The notes beneath the pieces are model-generated. The model did no database searches and was not told where the DNA came from. It saw only the letters and a program-made list of their open reading frames with translations. Of a stretch of DNA of 48,265 bases, positions 32,989-40,804 are shown in pieces. Position numbers and translations under genes: made by a program. Source of the DNA: Acidimicrobiaceae bacterium (GTDB lineage: Bacteria; Actinomycetota; Acidimicrobiia; Acidimicrobiales; RAAP-2); assembly GCA_003160115.1 (NCBI GenBank), contig PLQL01000024.1, forward strand, positions 1-48,265, in the 5' to 3' direction. Numbering within the stretch: position 1 is the first letter of the stretch; the number at the start of each line of letters is the position of its first letter.

Positions 32989-34019
32989 GCCCACCGCTCG
33001 AGATCCTCGCTCGCGAGGGGCCGCGGACCGCGTTCACGCACGAGCCGGATCATCCGGGCCTCGCTGAGCCCGATCGAAGCCTCGCGAACGCCCCGCGAGT
33101 CGCGAAGCGCCGGGTACAACGTGTCGATCGAACGAGTGATCTCCTGGGCCCCCTCGCCATAGGTCGCCGCTTCGGCCCAGGCGCCCACCAGTTGGCGTCG
33201 GGTGATCTCGCGCGAACCCTCGAGAGCCGACCCGAAGACGTGTTCGTCAACACTCGCCCTATCCCTCGTCGGGGGTGGCACCTCGCCGGTGACCTCGAAG
33301 CGGTCCACGTCGTCACGCCAGCGCGCGACGATCTCCTCGCGTCGCCAATGCCGCTTTTCGCCTCGATCGTCGAAGTGACCTCCCCACAGGGCTCGATAGC
33401 CCTCATCCACACCAATGACGTGTTCGACGCCGTGAAACGAACGCCAGGTCACCCAGGGTGTCTCCTGCGCGACGAGCTGGCGCAGGGATGACCGATAGAG
33501 GGCGTCCGCGGCGCGCGCGTGGACGTAGAGCGATCGCGCGTCGAGCACGGTGGTCGCGTGTTCCGGGCGAGCTCCTACGAGCACGTGATCGTGCACGTGG
33601 GGCTCACCGTGTCGATTGACTCCGTGGGTGAAACTCACCACGCTCTCCCAACGACCTGGTTCGTCGCGGTCCGCCCCCGCCCTTCGGTCGCGCACCACCA
33701 GGGCTCGTTGTTCGAGGTAGTCCATCGAAGAGGCGACCGAGGAGCGATGCGCCTCCAAGAGCGCGCCCGCACTCGGTGGATCGAGCGCGACCAGGATCGA
33801 GACGGCGCGCGGCGCCGCAAAGATGAGGTCATAACCAAGTACGGAAGCGCGGTTGGTGTGTACCAGTACTTCGGCCACGTCACGCTCACGACGGGTGTCA
33901 CCGTCACCGCGTAACCACCAACCGGGACCGTCGACCATGCCTTCGAGTTCAAGGGCGTGATCGTCGGTGAAGTAGCTCACGTCACTGGACCGTCGAGAGA
34001 ATATTCGCAGCACGCCCAC
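32943..34019 (-). CDS. TrwC/MobF-type relaxase domain protein (no helicase domain)
   Basis: This 358-residue protein matches the relaxase domain of conjugative TrwC/TraI proteins, which nick DNA and attach to it through Tyr. A candidate nucleophile is Tyr16 (SDVSYFTDD). LGYDLIFAAPRAVSILVALD corresponds to the family GxDltFSaPKSVS block. The metal triad is in THGVNRHGEPHVHDHVLV (His132, His143 and His145). The C-terminal SF1 helicase half of MobF relaxases is absent. The track start at 34208 lies inside the upstream pafBC-like gene; GTG 34019 or 34013 is more likely, 23 nt after that gene's stop, implying cotranscription. Relationship to the T4CP at its tail is functional inference. Confidence 0.82.
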   Translation of the reverse strand: MGVLRIFSRRSSDVSYFTDDHALELEGMVDGPGWWLRGDGDTRRERDVAEVLVHTNRASVLGYDLIFAAPRAVSILVALDPPSAGALLEAHRSSVASSMDYLEQRALVVRDRRAGADRDEPGRWESVVSFTHGVNRHGEPHVHDHVLVGARPEHATTVLDARSLYVHARAADALYRSSLRQLVAQETPWVTWRSFHGVEHVIGVDEGYRALWGGHFDDRGEKRHWRREEIVARWRDDVDRFEVTGEVPPPTRDRASVDEHVFGSALEGSREITRRQLVGAWAEAATYGEGAQEITRSIDTLYPALRDSRGVREASIGLSEARMIRLVRERGPRPLASEDLERWAQRSRERSVGYERSR

Positions 34020-34042
34020 CCCTTTGGGGGGCCCAACGGTCG

Positions 34043-35989
34043 CTACAGTGTCGCGGCGATGTGACGGGCGAGCTCGTGGCCAGCCGTAGCGAACTTCTCG
34101 GTCGCCACGACCGCCCCCGGTCCCGCGAGGACCATGAGGTGGTCGAGGAACGATTCGTCGCTCACCCGGAATTTCACGGCGTGACGACCATCGGCGAGCG
34201 CCAGCCACTGCGAACTGGGCAGGGGCTCAAAGAGGTAGCGCGCGTAGGGTTCGACGATGACCACCACCTCTTCACCCTCGTCGCCGACCTGCGTGAGCCA
34301 ATTGACGACGTCGTCGCCAGGTCGCTCCTCGCTGGCGGGCGACCTGGCGACGATGTCGGTGATGCGGTCGATTCGAAACGTGCGCCAGGAGCCGCGGTTG
34401 GTGGAGAACGCCCGCATATAAGTATGGCCATTCAAGACCTTGATCTCGCGGGGTTCGACCGTGCGCTCGCTGGCACCTTCGGCCGAAGCCGGTGCGTAAA
34501 GGATCTTTAACTGCTCGTGCTGGTCAATGGCCTGCTGGACCAGGCTCAGCATCGCCTCGTTGGCGAGTTCGACTTGCACGAAGTCCCGGGCGACGTCCTC
34601 GATCTTGTCGATCGCCGAGTAAATGGCCGGGTCGGTGTAAACGCGCGACGCCTCACGCAGCGCGATATTGAGTTCGAAAAGGTCACGCCACATCAGAGCC
34701 GACGGTTCGTCATACTCGTCAATGAAATCCGCACGGTAGGTCGAATCGTCAGTCTCCTCGTGATCCCAGTCGTCGCAGTCCTTGATGACGTGGGCGGGAA
34801 AGAGCCCGGAACCGTCGTTGGACTCGGCCATGGGCTCGAGGGAGGAGAGCCGGTCCATTATGAGTCGCACGTGCTCGCGGCTCAGGTTGAACCGGGTTGC
34901 GAGTTCACTGATGCGAAGACCATCCTCGGAAAGGTAGACCGCGTGCAACAGCTGCAGGGTCTCGCCCAGCACGTCACTCGAGGTGGGCGTGGAGAACTTG
35001 AGCGAACCCAGTGACGGTACTTCGCCCCGATTCACCCGCTTCAGCCACTGCGCAAGTTCGAGGCGCAGTGACTTGGGACTCAGGAGCCTCACTCGTTCGG
35101 CCGCCTCGAGCACGAAACGAAGGGCTGCCCGAGGACTCTGGAACGAGACCCCGACTTCGACCCTGCCCTCCTTCTTGGTCGCGGCGAGCGCGCCCGGAAA
35201 CTGGCGCACCAGGAGATCGGCGTAGTTGGCGTTCGTGGTCACGACCACGTCGATGGGCGTGGGTTCCTTCTGGAATTCGGCCCGCCAGGCCCGCGCGACC
35301 TCGAGCACCACGTCGTCGACCTCAAAGGAATCACCCAGCACCTCGGGCATCGACGTCATGCGCGAGAACCGATACCCCTTGATCTCGCCCGTGCCCCTCA
35401 CCCTTGCCACCAGATACGAAATCCCGTTCAGGACGTCGATTACTAGTGGCTCGACCTCGCGTTCCTTGTTGGTCGAGGACTGGTAGTAAAAACGCAACAC
35501 GCGACGCGTTTTAAGGGCACGCACTACGGGCGTATAGTACGCGGAGAACTCGAGGCCGCCTTCGCTCGCCGGTGTCTCGTTGAACACGCTAAAAGCGCCC
35601 GAAGACCCGAAGCCGCAAAACCGCAGACTCAATTGCACCACCCGCTGCTCGTCTTCGTCGAAGTGGATCACTGGCGCGTAACCGCTCGCCGGGTCTATCC
35701 GGTAGCCAATGCTGTCATCGGGCAAGGTGACAGTCTCGATGTCAAAGCCGAGGTCGCGGATACGCGCTTTGTCGCGCTCGAACTTCTGTCGAACCGCACC
35801 CTCGTTGCCCTCGTAGGCCCGGACCTTCTTGGGACCCTTGGACGACGCCGGGTACTCGTCTACTTTCAGCTCGCGGATGATCTCTTCTTGCGTAAGGGGC
35901 CGTCCGTCGCTCCAGGCTCGTTGCAACAGCAGTATCAGGGCCACCAGGCGTTCTCGACTCTGCTCGATTCCCCCGCGGATGGTGCTCAT
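34043..35989 (-). CDS. PafB-PafC-like fused WYL-domain transcriptional regulator
   Basis: This 648-residue protein has two tandem HTH+WYL modules. Half 1 has a winged-helix region (ERLVALILLLQRAWSDGRPLTQEEII) and a WYL domain (LKTRRVLRFYYQ...GISYLVARVR...YRFSRM). Half 2 has a helix-turn-helix (LRISELATRFNLSREHVRLIMDRL) and a second WYL (QLKILYAP...GHTYMRAFSTNRGSWRTFRIDRI). PafB and PafC are separate or fused in actinobacteria and activate the LexA-independent DNA-damage response, sensing single-stranded DNA through WYL. Usual proteasome-locus neighbours are absent here. GAGGTGAAGAG precedes the ATG, with a possible -10 TACCCT at 36011-36016. The relaxase gene follows by 23 nt. Confidence 0.87.
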   Translation of the reverse strand: MSTIRGGIEQSRERLVALILLLQRAWSDGRPLTQEEIIRELKVDEYPASSKGPKKVRAYEGNEGAVRQKFERDKARIRDLGFDIETVTLPDDSIGYRIDPASGYAPVIHFDEDEQRVVQLSLRFCGFGSSGAFSVFNETPASEGGLEFSAYYTPVVRALKTRRVLRFYYQSSTNKEREVEPLVIDVLNGISYLVARVRGTGEIKGYRFSRMTSMPEVLGDSFEVDDVVLEVARAWRAEFQKEPTPIDVVVTTNANYADLLVRQFPGALAATKKEGRVEVGVSFQSPRAALRFVLEAAERVRLLSPKSLRLELAQWLKRVNRGEVPSLGSLKFSTPTSSDVLGETLQLLHAVYLSEDGLRISELATRFNLSREHVRLIMDRLSSLEPMAESNDGSGLFPAHVIKDCDDWDHEETDDSTYRADFIDEYDEPSALMWRDLFELNIALREASRVYTDPAIYSAIDKIEDVARDFVQVELANEAMLSLVQQAIDQHEQLKILYAPASAEGASERTVEPREIKVLNGHTYMRAFSTNRGSWRTFRIDRITDIVARSPASEERPGDDVVNWLTQVGDEGEEVVVIVEPYARYLFEPLPSSQWLALADGRHAVKFRVSDESFLDHLMVLAGPGAVVATEKFATAGHELARHIAATL

Positions 35990-36017
35990 CGACGTCTCTT
36001 CACCTCAACGAGGGTAG

Positions 36018-36035
36018 TGGCGCGAAGGCGCGCCA
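36018..36035. terminator. Short stem-loop between moaC and the pafBC-like gene
   Basis: TGGCGCG-AAGG-CGCGCCA, a 7-bp stem, in the 54-nt gap. It may end moaC transcription before the pafBC promoter. Confidence 0.45.
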
Positions 36036-36043
36036 ACCACGAC

Positions 36044-36556
36044 TCAGCGGTCCGCGTTCTTGCGGGCTTCGAGCAGCGCCTCCTCGCGCCGCCAGGTGCC
36101 CGAGCGGCCCCCGGACTTCTCCCACAAAGCCACGTCCTCAATGGTCATGGTACGGTCGGTCGACTTGCACATGTCGTAGATGGTCAACGCCGCGACGGTC
36201 ACGGCCATCAAGGCCTCCATCTCGACGCCGGTCCGGTCCACGGTGTCAACACTCGCCTCCACGTCGATGTGGGTGTCAGCGATCACGAAGTTCACGTACA
36301 CGTTGCCCACGAGCACCGGGTGGGACATTGGCAACAGGGCGGCCGCTTGCTTGGCGGCCTGCATGCCCGCCACGCGCGCGGTGGCAAGGACGTCACCCTT
36401 GTTCATGGCGTTAGCGGCGACACTCGCGGTGGTGGCAGCCTGCATATTCACCCGGCAACGGGCCAGCGCTCGCCGCGCACTGACTTCCGAAGGCCCCAGA
36501 TCGCGCGGGAAGGCCCCGTTGAGCGAGGTTCTACGGAGTTGGTGGAAGTCGTCCAC
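36044..36556 (-). CDS. moaC: Cyclic pyranopterin monophosphate synthase MoaC
   Basis: This 170-residue molybdenum-cofactor enzyme acts after MoaA. Active-site blocks are present: KGDVLATARVAGMQAAKQ, LPMSHPV, TGVEMEALMAVTVAALTIYDMCK and KSGGRSG. The usual N-terminal MVDVSxK motif is replaced by LGPSEVSARRALARCRV, so the extreme N-terminus diverges. GTG 36556 lies exactly 6 nt after TAGGAT, supporting that start and arguing against a lost upstream segment. No moaA, moaB or moeA gene is adjacent; it diverges from the FmdB-type gene. Confidence 0.93.
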   Translation of the reverse strand: MDDFHQLRRTSLNGAFPRDLGPSEVSARRALARCRVNMQAATTASVAANAMNKGDVLATARVAGMQAAKQAAALLPMSHPVLVGNVYVNFVIADTHIDVEASVDTVDRTGVEMEALMAVTVAALTIYDMCKSTDRTMTIEDVALWEKSGGRSGTWRREEALLEARKNADR

Positions 36557-36562
36557 GCGCCA

Positions 36563-36568
36563 ATCCTA
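36563..36568 (-). promoter_or_regulatory. Leaderless -10 box for moaC
   Basis: TAGGAT on the minus strand, then TGGCGC (6 nt), then GTG 36556. Confidence 0.55.
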
Positions 36569-36636
36569 CTTACCGCGCGACCGGGCTTCACACGTGGCCC
36601 GGTACACTGCACAGGTCGTCGTGCCCCAGGAGTGCC

Positions 36637-36939
36637 ATGCCCACCTACGAATACGAGTGCCAGTCGTGCCACCAGCGCGTCGAAGCGGTCCAGAAGTTCT
36701 CGGACCCCGACCTCACCGTGTGCGCAAACTGCGGAGGCGAGTTACGAAAGGTTTTCTCCGCGGTCGGCATCGTCTTCAAGGGCAGCGGTTTCTACAAGAA
36801 CGACAGCCGCGACTCAAAGGCCAGCGCCAAAGCGCCGACGCCCGCGAGCACGTCGACTTCCACGCCAATTCCCACACCCGCGCCAGCGACAACCACCGAA
36901 AAGGCCGCCCCCGCCAAGAGCACCACGAAGTCAGATTAA
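36637..36939 (+). CDS. FmdB-family zinc-ribbon protein
   Basis: This is a 100-residue protein. The N-terminal FmdB-type zinc ribbon has MPTYEYECQSCHQRVE and TVCANCGGEL (CxxC...CxxC), followed by the family GSGFYKND motif. The last 40 residues are a disordered Ala/Pro/Thr/Lys tail. The function of the family is undefined; a regulatory role is often guessed. It has a ribosome site (AGGAG) and a TACACT -10 28 nt before the ATG, so it is not leaderless. Its TAA stop is shared in antisense with the convergent tldE-like gene (TTAA). Confidence 0.88.
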   Translation: MPTYEYECQSCHQRVEAVQKFSDPDLTVCANCGGELRKVFSAVGIVFKGSGFYKNDSRDSKASAKAPTPASTSTSTPIPTPAPATTTEKAAPAKSTTKSD

Positions 36940-38288
36940 GAGCCCGAGACCGCGATACCCTCGATTGCGAGCGATTGCCCGGCCGCGCTAGCGGGCAGCC
37001 ATTCCACGTCGTTGCCCACGAGCACGATGTCGAGCAACATCCGCTGGAGCGTGGAGGCGACCGTGATCTCGCGCACGGGTTCAGCCAACTCGCCGGCGCG
37101 GATCATGAGGCCCGTTACCCCCACCGAGAAGTCGCCCGAGATGGGATTAACCCCCGAGTGAACACCCGTGAGCGACTCCACGAAAATGCCCTCTCCAACC
37201 CGTCGAAAGATCTCGGCCTGGTCGACGTCGCCCGGCTTGAGTTGTAACGCACGACAACCCGCCGACGGTGATCCAGCGATACCGCCGCGTACCGCGCTGC
37301 CCGTCGAATTCGTACCAGCGCGGCGAGCCGAAACAGTGTCGTAGACGAACGCCCTTAATTGACCGTTCTCGATCAGCACGTTGCGTCGACACGACAGTCC
37401 CTCGCCGTCGTACACGCTCGCGGAGAAATGGCGCGGATCCGTCGGATCATCAAGCAACGTGAACATTGACGACGCCACTTCCTCACCGATCCGATTCGCG
37501 AAGAATGACCGACCGTAGTTCACGGCTTCGCCACTCAATGCACCACCGACGATCGCGAGCAAGGTCGCCGTGCTTCGTGGATCGAAGACCGCCATACATT
37601 TCATGGACGAGGGTTTGACGGCACCCAGCATCCGCGTCGCCCGTGACACGGCGTCGCTGGCTGCGACGGTGATGTCGAGTTCGCGCGGTGACCTTCCCGC
37701 GCTGAGACCCCATCCGGTCTGGTCGTGCGTGCCGTCGGTCGCGATCGCCTCGACCGACACGTACGCGCCCGATCGCTCGTAGGCCGCCTTGATGCCAGTG
37801 GTCGAAACGATGACCGCTTCGGCGACGTAGTCCGAGTAGTTCGCCGAATCCACTTGGCGAATGCGGTCGTCGCCGGCGCGCACCATGCATTCGAGCTCGA
37901 TGGCCATGGCGATCTTCTCGTCCAGCGGCGTCGAAAGCACGGACTGGTCAGCCAGCACGAGAGTCGCGGGCGCGACCCCGTCGGGTCGCGCGAAGGCAAT
38001 GAACTCGTCCTCGGTGGCAAAGCGCGCGTTGTCGCGGGCCTCGCGTAAGGCGTCGTGGATCGCTTCGGGCTCGAGCGAGCCCGCCCACGCCGTGCCCACC
38101 TGGGCACCTCCCGCACCATCGCGCAGGATACGTATACCCACGCCTGACGAACTCGCAGTCGAGAGGCTCTCAATGGCTCCTTCGTAAGCCTGAATCTCAG
38201 TGTCAACCCCACTCGAGAGGTAAACCTCGATCTCCTCGCCCCCGACGGCCTTCTCCAGGACGCGTTCGGCCTGCTCGAGCAGCGTCAT
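36936..38288 (-). CDS. TldD/PmbA family metalloprotease component, TldE-like
   Basis: This 450-residue protein is the PmbA/TldE-type partner of the TldD protease. It begins MTLLEQAERVLEKAV, and has AYEGAIESLSTASSSGVGIRIL near the N-terminus and a C-terminal region with SGDFSVGVTGLMIRAGELAEPVREITVAS. It lacks the HExxxH of TldD, as expected for TldE. TldD/TldE heterodimers cleave unfolded or modified peptides. I start it at ATG 38288, which shares ATGA with the tldD stop; the track ORF extends 29 codons into tldD. Confidence 0.93.
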   Translation of the reverse strand: MTLLEQAERVLEKAVGGEEIEVYLSSGVDTEIQAYEGAIESLSTASSSGVGIRILRDGAGGAQVGTAWAGSLEPEAIHDALREARDNARFATEDEFIAFARPDGVAPATLVLADQSVLSTPLDEKIAMAIELECMVRAGDDRIRQVDSANYSDYVAEAVIVSTTGIKAAYERSGAYVSVEAIATDGTHDQTGWGLSAGRSPRELDITVAASDAVSRATRMLGAVKPSSMKCMAVFDPRSTATLLAIVGGALSGEAVNYGRSFFANRIGEEVASSMFTLLDDPTDPRHFSASVYDGEGLSCRRNVLIENGQLRAFVYDTVSARRAGTNSTGSAVRGGIAGSPSAGCRALQLKPGDVDQAEIFRRVGEGIFVESLTGVHSGVNPISGDFSVGVTGLMIRAGELAEPVREITVASTLQRMLLDIVLVGNDVEWLPASAAGQSLAIEGIAVSGS

Positions 38289-39682
38289 GACGCGGTACCG
38301 CCGATGGTCACGCTGGTAAGGCGCATCGTGGCTTGACCCGTTCCGACCGGCACTTGCTGTCCGTCTTTGCCGCACGTGCCCGGCATCATCGAAAAGTCAT
38401 TGGCCACCGCGTCTACGCGTTGGAGAACCTCGGGTCCGTTACCGATGAGGTTGCAATCACGCAACGGTGACGTGATCTTGCCGTCTTCAATCAGAAACGC
38501 TGCAGTCATGCCGAACACGAAGTCGCCCGTGGCAGTATTGACCTGTCCTCCCCCGAGCTGGGCGACGTAAACACCACGTGGCGTCTGGGCGATGATCTCG
38601 CTGGCGTCAGACGTTCCTTCCAGGAGGTACGTGTTCGTCATTCGCACCATTGGCAGATGCTGGTAACTCTGACGGCGACCGTTGCCCGAGGACCCTCGCC
38701 CTTCCTTTCGCGAACGCAAGTAGTCCCACATGTAATCAGTCAACACACCGTCTTCGATGAGCACGTTGCGAGCGCTTGGTCGACCCTCGTCGTCAATCGC
38801 AAGATAACCCCACTCGCCTTGTACGGTGCCGTCGTCGACCAAAGTCACCAGCGGGCTCGCGACTTGTTGTCCCACCTTGTCGGCGTAGACCGAGGCGTGC
38901 TTCAAAATGGCGTCCGCTTCCAATCCGTGGCCGCAGGCTTCGTGGAACAAGATGCCCCCCGAGCCACCGGCTAACACGACCGGCCAATCACCCGAAGGTG
39001 CCGGGCGTGCGTCGAGCTTGGTGATGGCCTGTTGCGCTGCGCCGCGGGCCGCCTCTTCGACGGCGAGTTCGCTCAACAACTCGAAACCCTTGGTACCCGC
39101 GATCGGTCGATAACCAGTCTGCATCCCCGTGTCACCTGTCGCGACACAGGAGATATTGAAACGAGTGCGAATCTGATGATCGGCCGCGTAGACGCCTTCG
39201 GAATTCGCCACCACAAAACGTCGGCTCGAATCACCGAGCGCTACTTGCACCTGGGTGATCGACGAACCCTGCGAGCGAGCGACGTCATCGGCGTGGCGCA
39301 GCAATTCGATCTTGCGGGCCTTGTCGACCTCAGAGGGGAGCATCGTGGCGCGCGCGGGGTTATCTGACAAGGGACCCAGCGCGATCTCGCGAACGCCTCG
39401 CCCGCCTTCACGCGCCACTGCGGCCGCAGCCCTAGCCGCACTTAGCAGACCATTCTCGGAGAGATCGGCCGTGTGCGCAAAGCCAGTCGTATCGCCGACG
39501 ACCACGCGGATGCCGGCGCCGCGATCACGTCCCGAACTCAGTTCTTCGATTCGACGCTGGTCCAGGACCGCGGACGACGTGACACGATCCTCGACGAAGA
39601 CTTCCGCGAACTCGCCGCCGAGAGTCATCGCTTGGGCGAGTGTGTTTTCGAGGACTTCCTTCGAGACGAGAGCTTGCGACAT
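38285..39682 (-). CDS. tldD: TldD family metalloprotease
   Basis: This 465-residue zinc protease subunit has the metal motif HEACGHGLEAD (247-257; HExxxH) in GGSGGILFHEACGH. Upstream are GRDRGAGIRVVVGDTTGFAHT and downstream GEWGYLAIDDEGRPSARNVLIEDGVLTDYMWD and GGGQVNTATGDFVFGM, all typical of TldD. It is coupled to the TldE-like partner by ATGA. A TACGCT -10 box lies 7 nt before the ATG, and a perfect inverted repeat (39739-39759) sits further upstream in the shared control region with the divergent SIMPL gene. Confidence 0.95.
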   Translation of the reverse strand: MSQALVSKEVLENTLAQAMTLGGEFAEVFVEDRVTSSAVLDQRRIEELSSGRDRGAGIRVVVGDTTGFAHTADLSENGLLSAARAAAAVAREGGRGVREIALGPLSDNPARATMLPSEVDKARKIELLRHADDVARSQGSSITQVQVALGDSSRRFVVANSEGVYAADHQIRTRFNISCVATGDTGMQTGYRPIAGTKGFELLSELAVEEAARGAAQQAITKLDARPAPSGDWPVVLAGGSGGILFHEACGHGLEADAILKHASVYADKVGQQVASPLVTLVDDGTVQGEWGYLAIDDEGRPSARNVLIEDGVLTDYMWDYLRSRKEGRGSSGNGRRQSYQHLPMVRMTNTYLLEGTSDASEIIAQTPRGVYVAQLGGGQVNTATGDFVFGMTAAFLIEDGKITSPLRDCNLIGNGPEVLQRVDAVANDFSMMPGTCGKDGQQVPVGTGQATMRLTSVTIGGTAS

Positions 39683-39689
39683 GGTCGCT

Positions 39690-39695
39690 AGCGTA
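39690..39695 (-). promoter_or_regulatory. Leaderless-type -10 box for tldD
   Basis: TACGCT on the minus strand, then 7 nt, then ATG 39682. Confidence 0.5.
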
Positions 39696-39738
39696 CCGCG
39701 CGATTGATTTTCTTCAACGAAAAGAACGTACTTTCACA

Positions 39739-39759
39739 CGACTTCGACATGAAGTCGTA
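39739..39759. promoter_or_regulatory. Perfect inverted repeat between tldD and the SIMPL gene
   Basis: ACGACTTC-GACAT-GAAGTCGT, 8-bp arms with a 5-nt spacer, upstream of both divergent genes. Likely a dimeric regulator site or a stem-loop. A second small hairpin (GCCTAC-GGAC-GTAGGC, 39857-39872) precedes the SIMPL ribosome site. Confidence 0.45.
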
Positions 39760-39894
39760 ACACTTTTGACATAAGAATCGGTTAAGTCAGCCAACTTTGT
39801 GTGGTGTAGTCGATGTCGTGAGCCAATACTTTCGGCCACGGTGCGATGTCAGCGCAGCCTACGGACGTAGGCGCAACGAAGTGAAGGAGAAATC

Positions 39895-40692
39895 ATGAGT
39901 GAAGGCGACAACAACCACGAACACGACCACAACGACGAGGCTCGCCGCGACGCGTGGCGTGGCCGTCGTCGCGGGGCGCTCGTCGTCGTGCTGGCCATCG
40001 CGGTCCTGGTGCTCGTCGGTGACATCTTGAGCGCCGTCGCCCTGGGTCGCACGTCCTCGTCGTCAGCGCGCTCGACCGTCTCGGTGACCGGTAGCGGAAC
40101 CGCGACCGGGACGCCCAATACGGTCAGCTTTCAGATCGGCGTGAGCAGTATCGCCAAGAACGCCTCCAACGCGCTCGCGGCGAATAACGCCCGCGTGAGC
40201 GCACTCGAAGCCGCATTGATCAAGAGCGGCATCACCAAGCGCAACATGCAGACATCGGGTCTTAACATCTACCAGAACACGAACAACAATGGTGTCGTGA
40301 CCGGCTATACCGCAGAGGACGACCTCAGCGTGACCTTGCACGAAATCAGCAAAGCCGGCGCCGCACTCGACGCCGCCACCAACGCCGCGGGTAACGGCGT
40401 GCAGTTGAGCAACCTCTCGTATTCCATCTCCAACCAGGACAGCCTCTACCAGAAGGCGCGCACGGCGGCCATGAAGAGTGCCTATGCCGAGGCGAGCGAC
40501 ATCGCCAAGGCCGCTGGCGAGACCGTCGGTTCCATAGTTCGCGTGTCCGATCAGGAAAACTCGAGTGGTTCGACGGTGCCGACGCCGGTGTTCAACACTG
40601 CCGTCGGAAAGGCGACATCGGTCGTGCCAGTGCAAGCCGGCAGCCAAACGGTGACCGACCAGGTGTCGGTGGTGTACGCGCTGAACGGCTAG
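39895..40692 (+). CDS. SIMPL domain-containing protein
   Basis: This 265-residue protein has a charged His/Asp/Glu-rich cytoplasmic N-terminus (SEGDNNHEHDHNDE), one membrane anchor (GALVVVLAIAVLVLVGDIL, about 27-45) and an extracytoplasmic SIMPL (DUF541) domain. That domain begins VSVTGSGTATGTPNTVSFQIGV and includes ITKRNMQTSGLNIYQN and TAAMKSAYAEASDIAKAAGETVG. SIMPL proteins are linked to oxidative or envelope stress, but the biochemical role is unclear. AAGGAGAAATC precedes the ATG, so this is a leadered mRNA. Confidence 0.9.
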   Translation: MSEGDNNHEHDHNDEARRDAWRGRRRGALVVVLAIAVLVLVGDILSAVALGRTSSSSARSTVSVTGSGTATGTPNTVSFQIGVSSIAKNASNALAANNARVSALEAALIKSGITKRNMQTSGLNIYQNTNNNGVVTGYTAEDDLSVTLHEISKAGAALDAATNAAGNGVQLSNLSYSISNQDSLYQKARTAAMKSAYAEASDIAKAAGETVGSIVRVSDQENSSGSTVPTPVFNTAVGKATSVVPVQAGSQTVTDQVSVVYALNG

Positions 40693-40792
40693 AGCGTCCA
40701 ACCTTCGTGATTTTCTTTCACGCGGGGGCGATTCGGGCCCTTGGTCACGGTACTGGGCCGCAAATTGAGGGTGGCGTCCACATACCCCCAAG

Positions 40793-40798
40793 TAGGGT
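40793..40798 (+). promoter_or_regulatory. Leaderless -10 box for dxs
   Basis: TAGGGT, then exactly 6 nt (GAAAGA), then GTG 40805. Confidence 0.6.
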
Positions 40799-40804
40799 GA
40801 AAGA

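Noticed and set aside
31669-34019. Integrative conjugative element
   Set aside because: No integrase, excisionase, direct repeats or T4SS genes were seen. The only tRNA in the window is about 30 kb away and shows no duplicated 3' end.
35633-37247. Long plus-strand ORFs (452 and 355 residues) over pafBC, moaC and tldE
   Set aside because: They cross three well-supported genes on the other strand and show no recognisable motifs.
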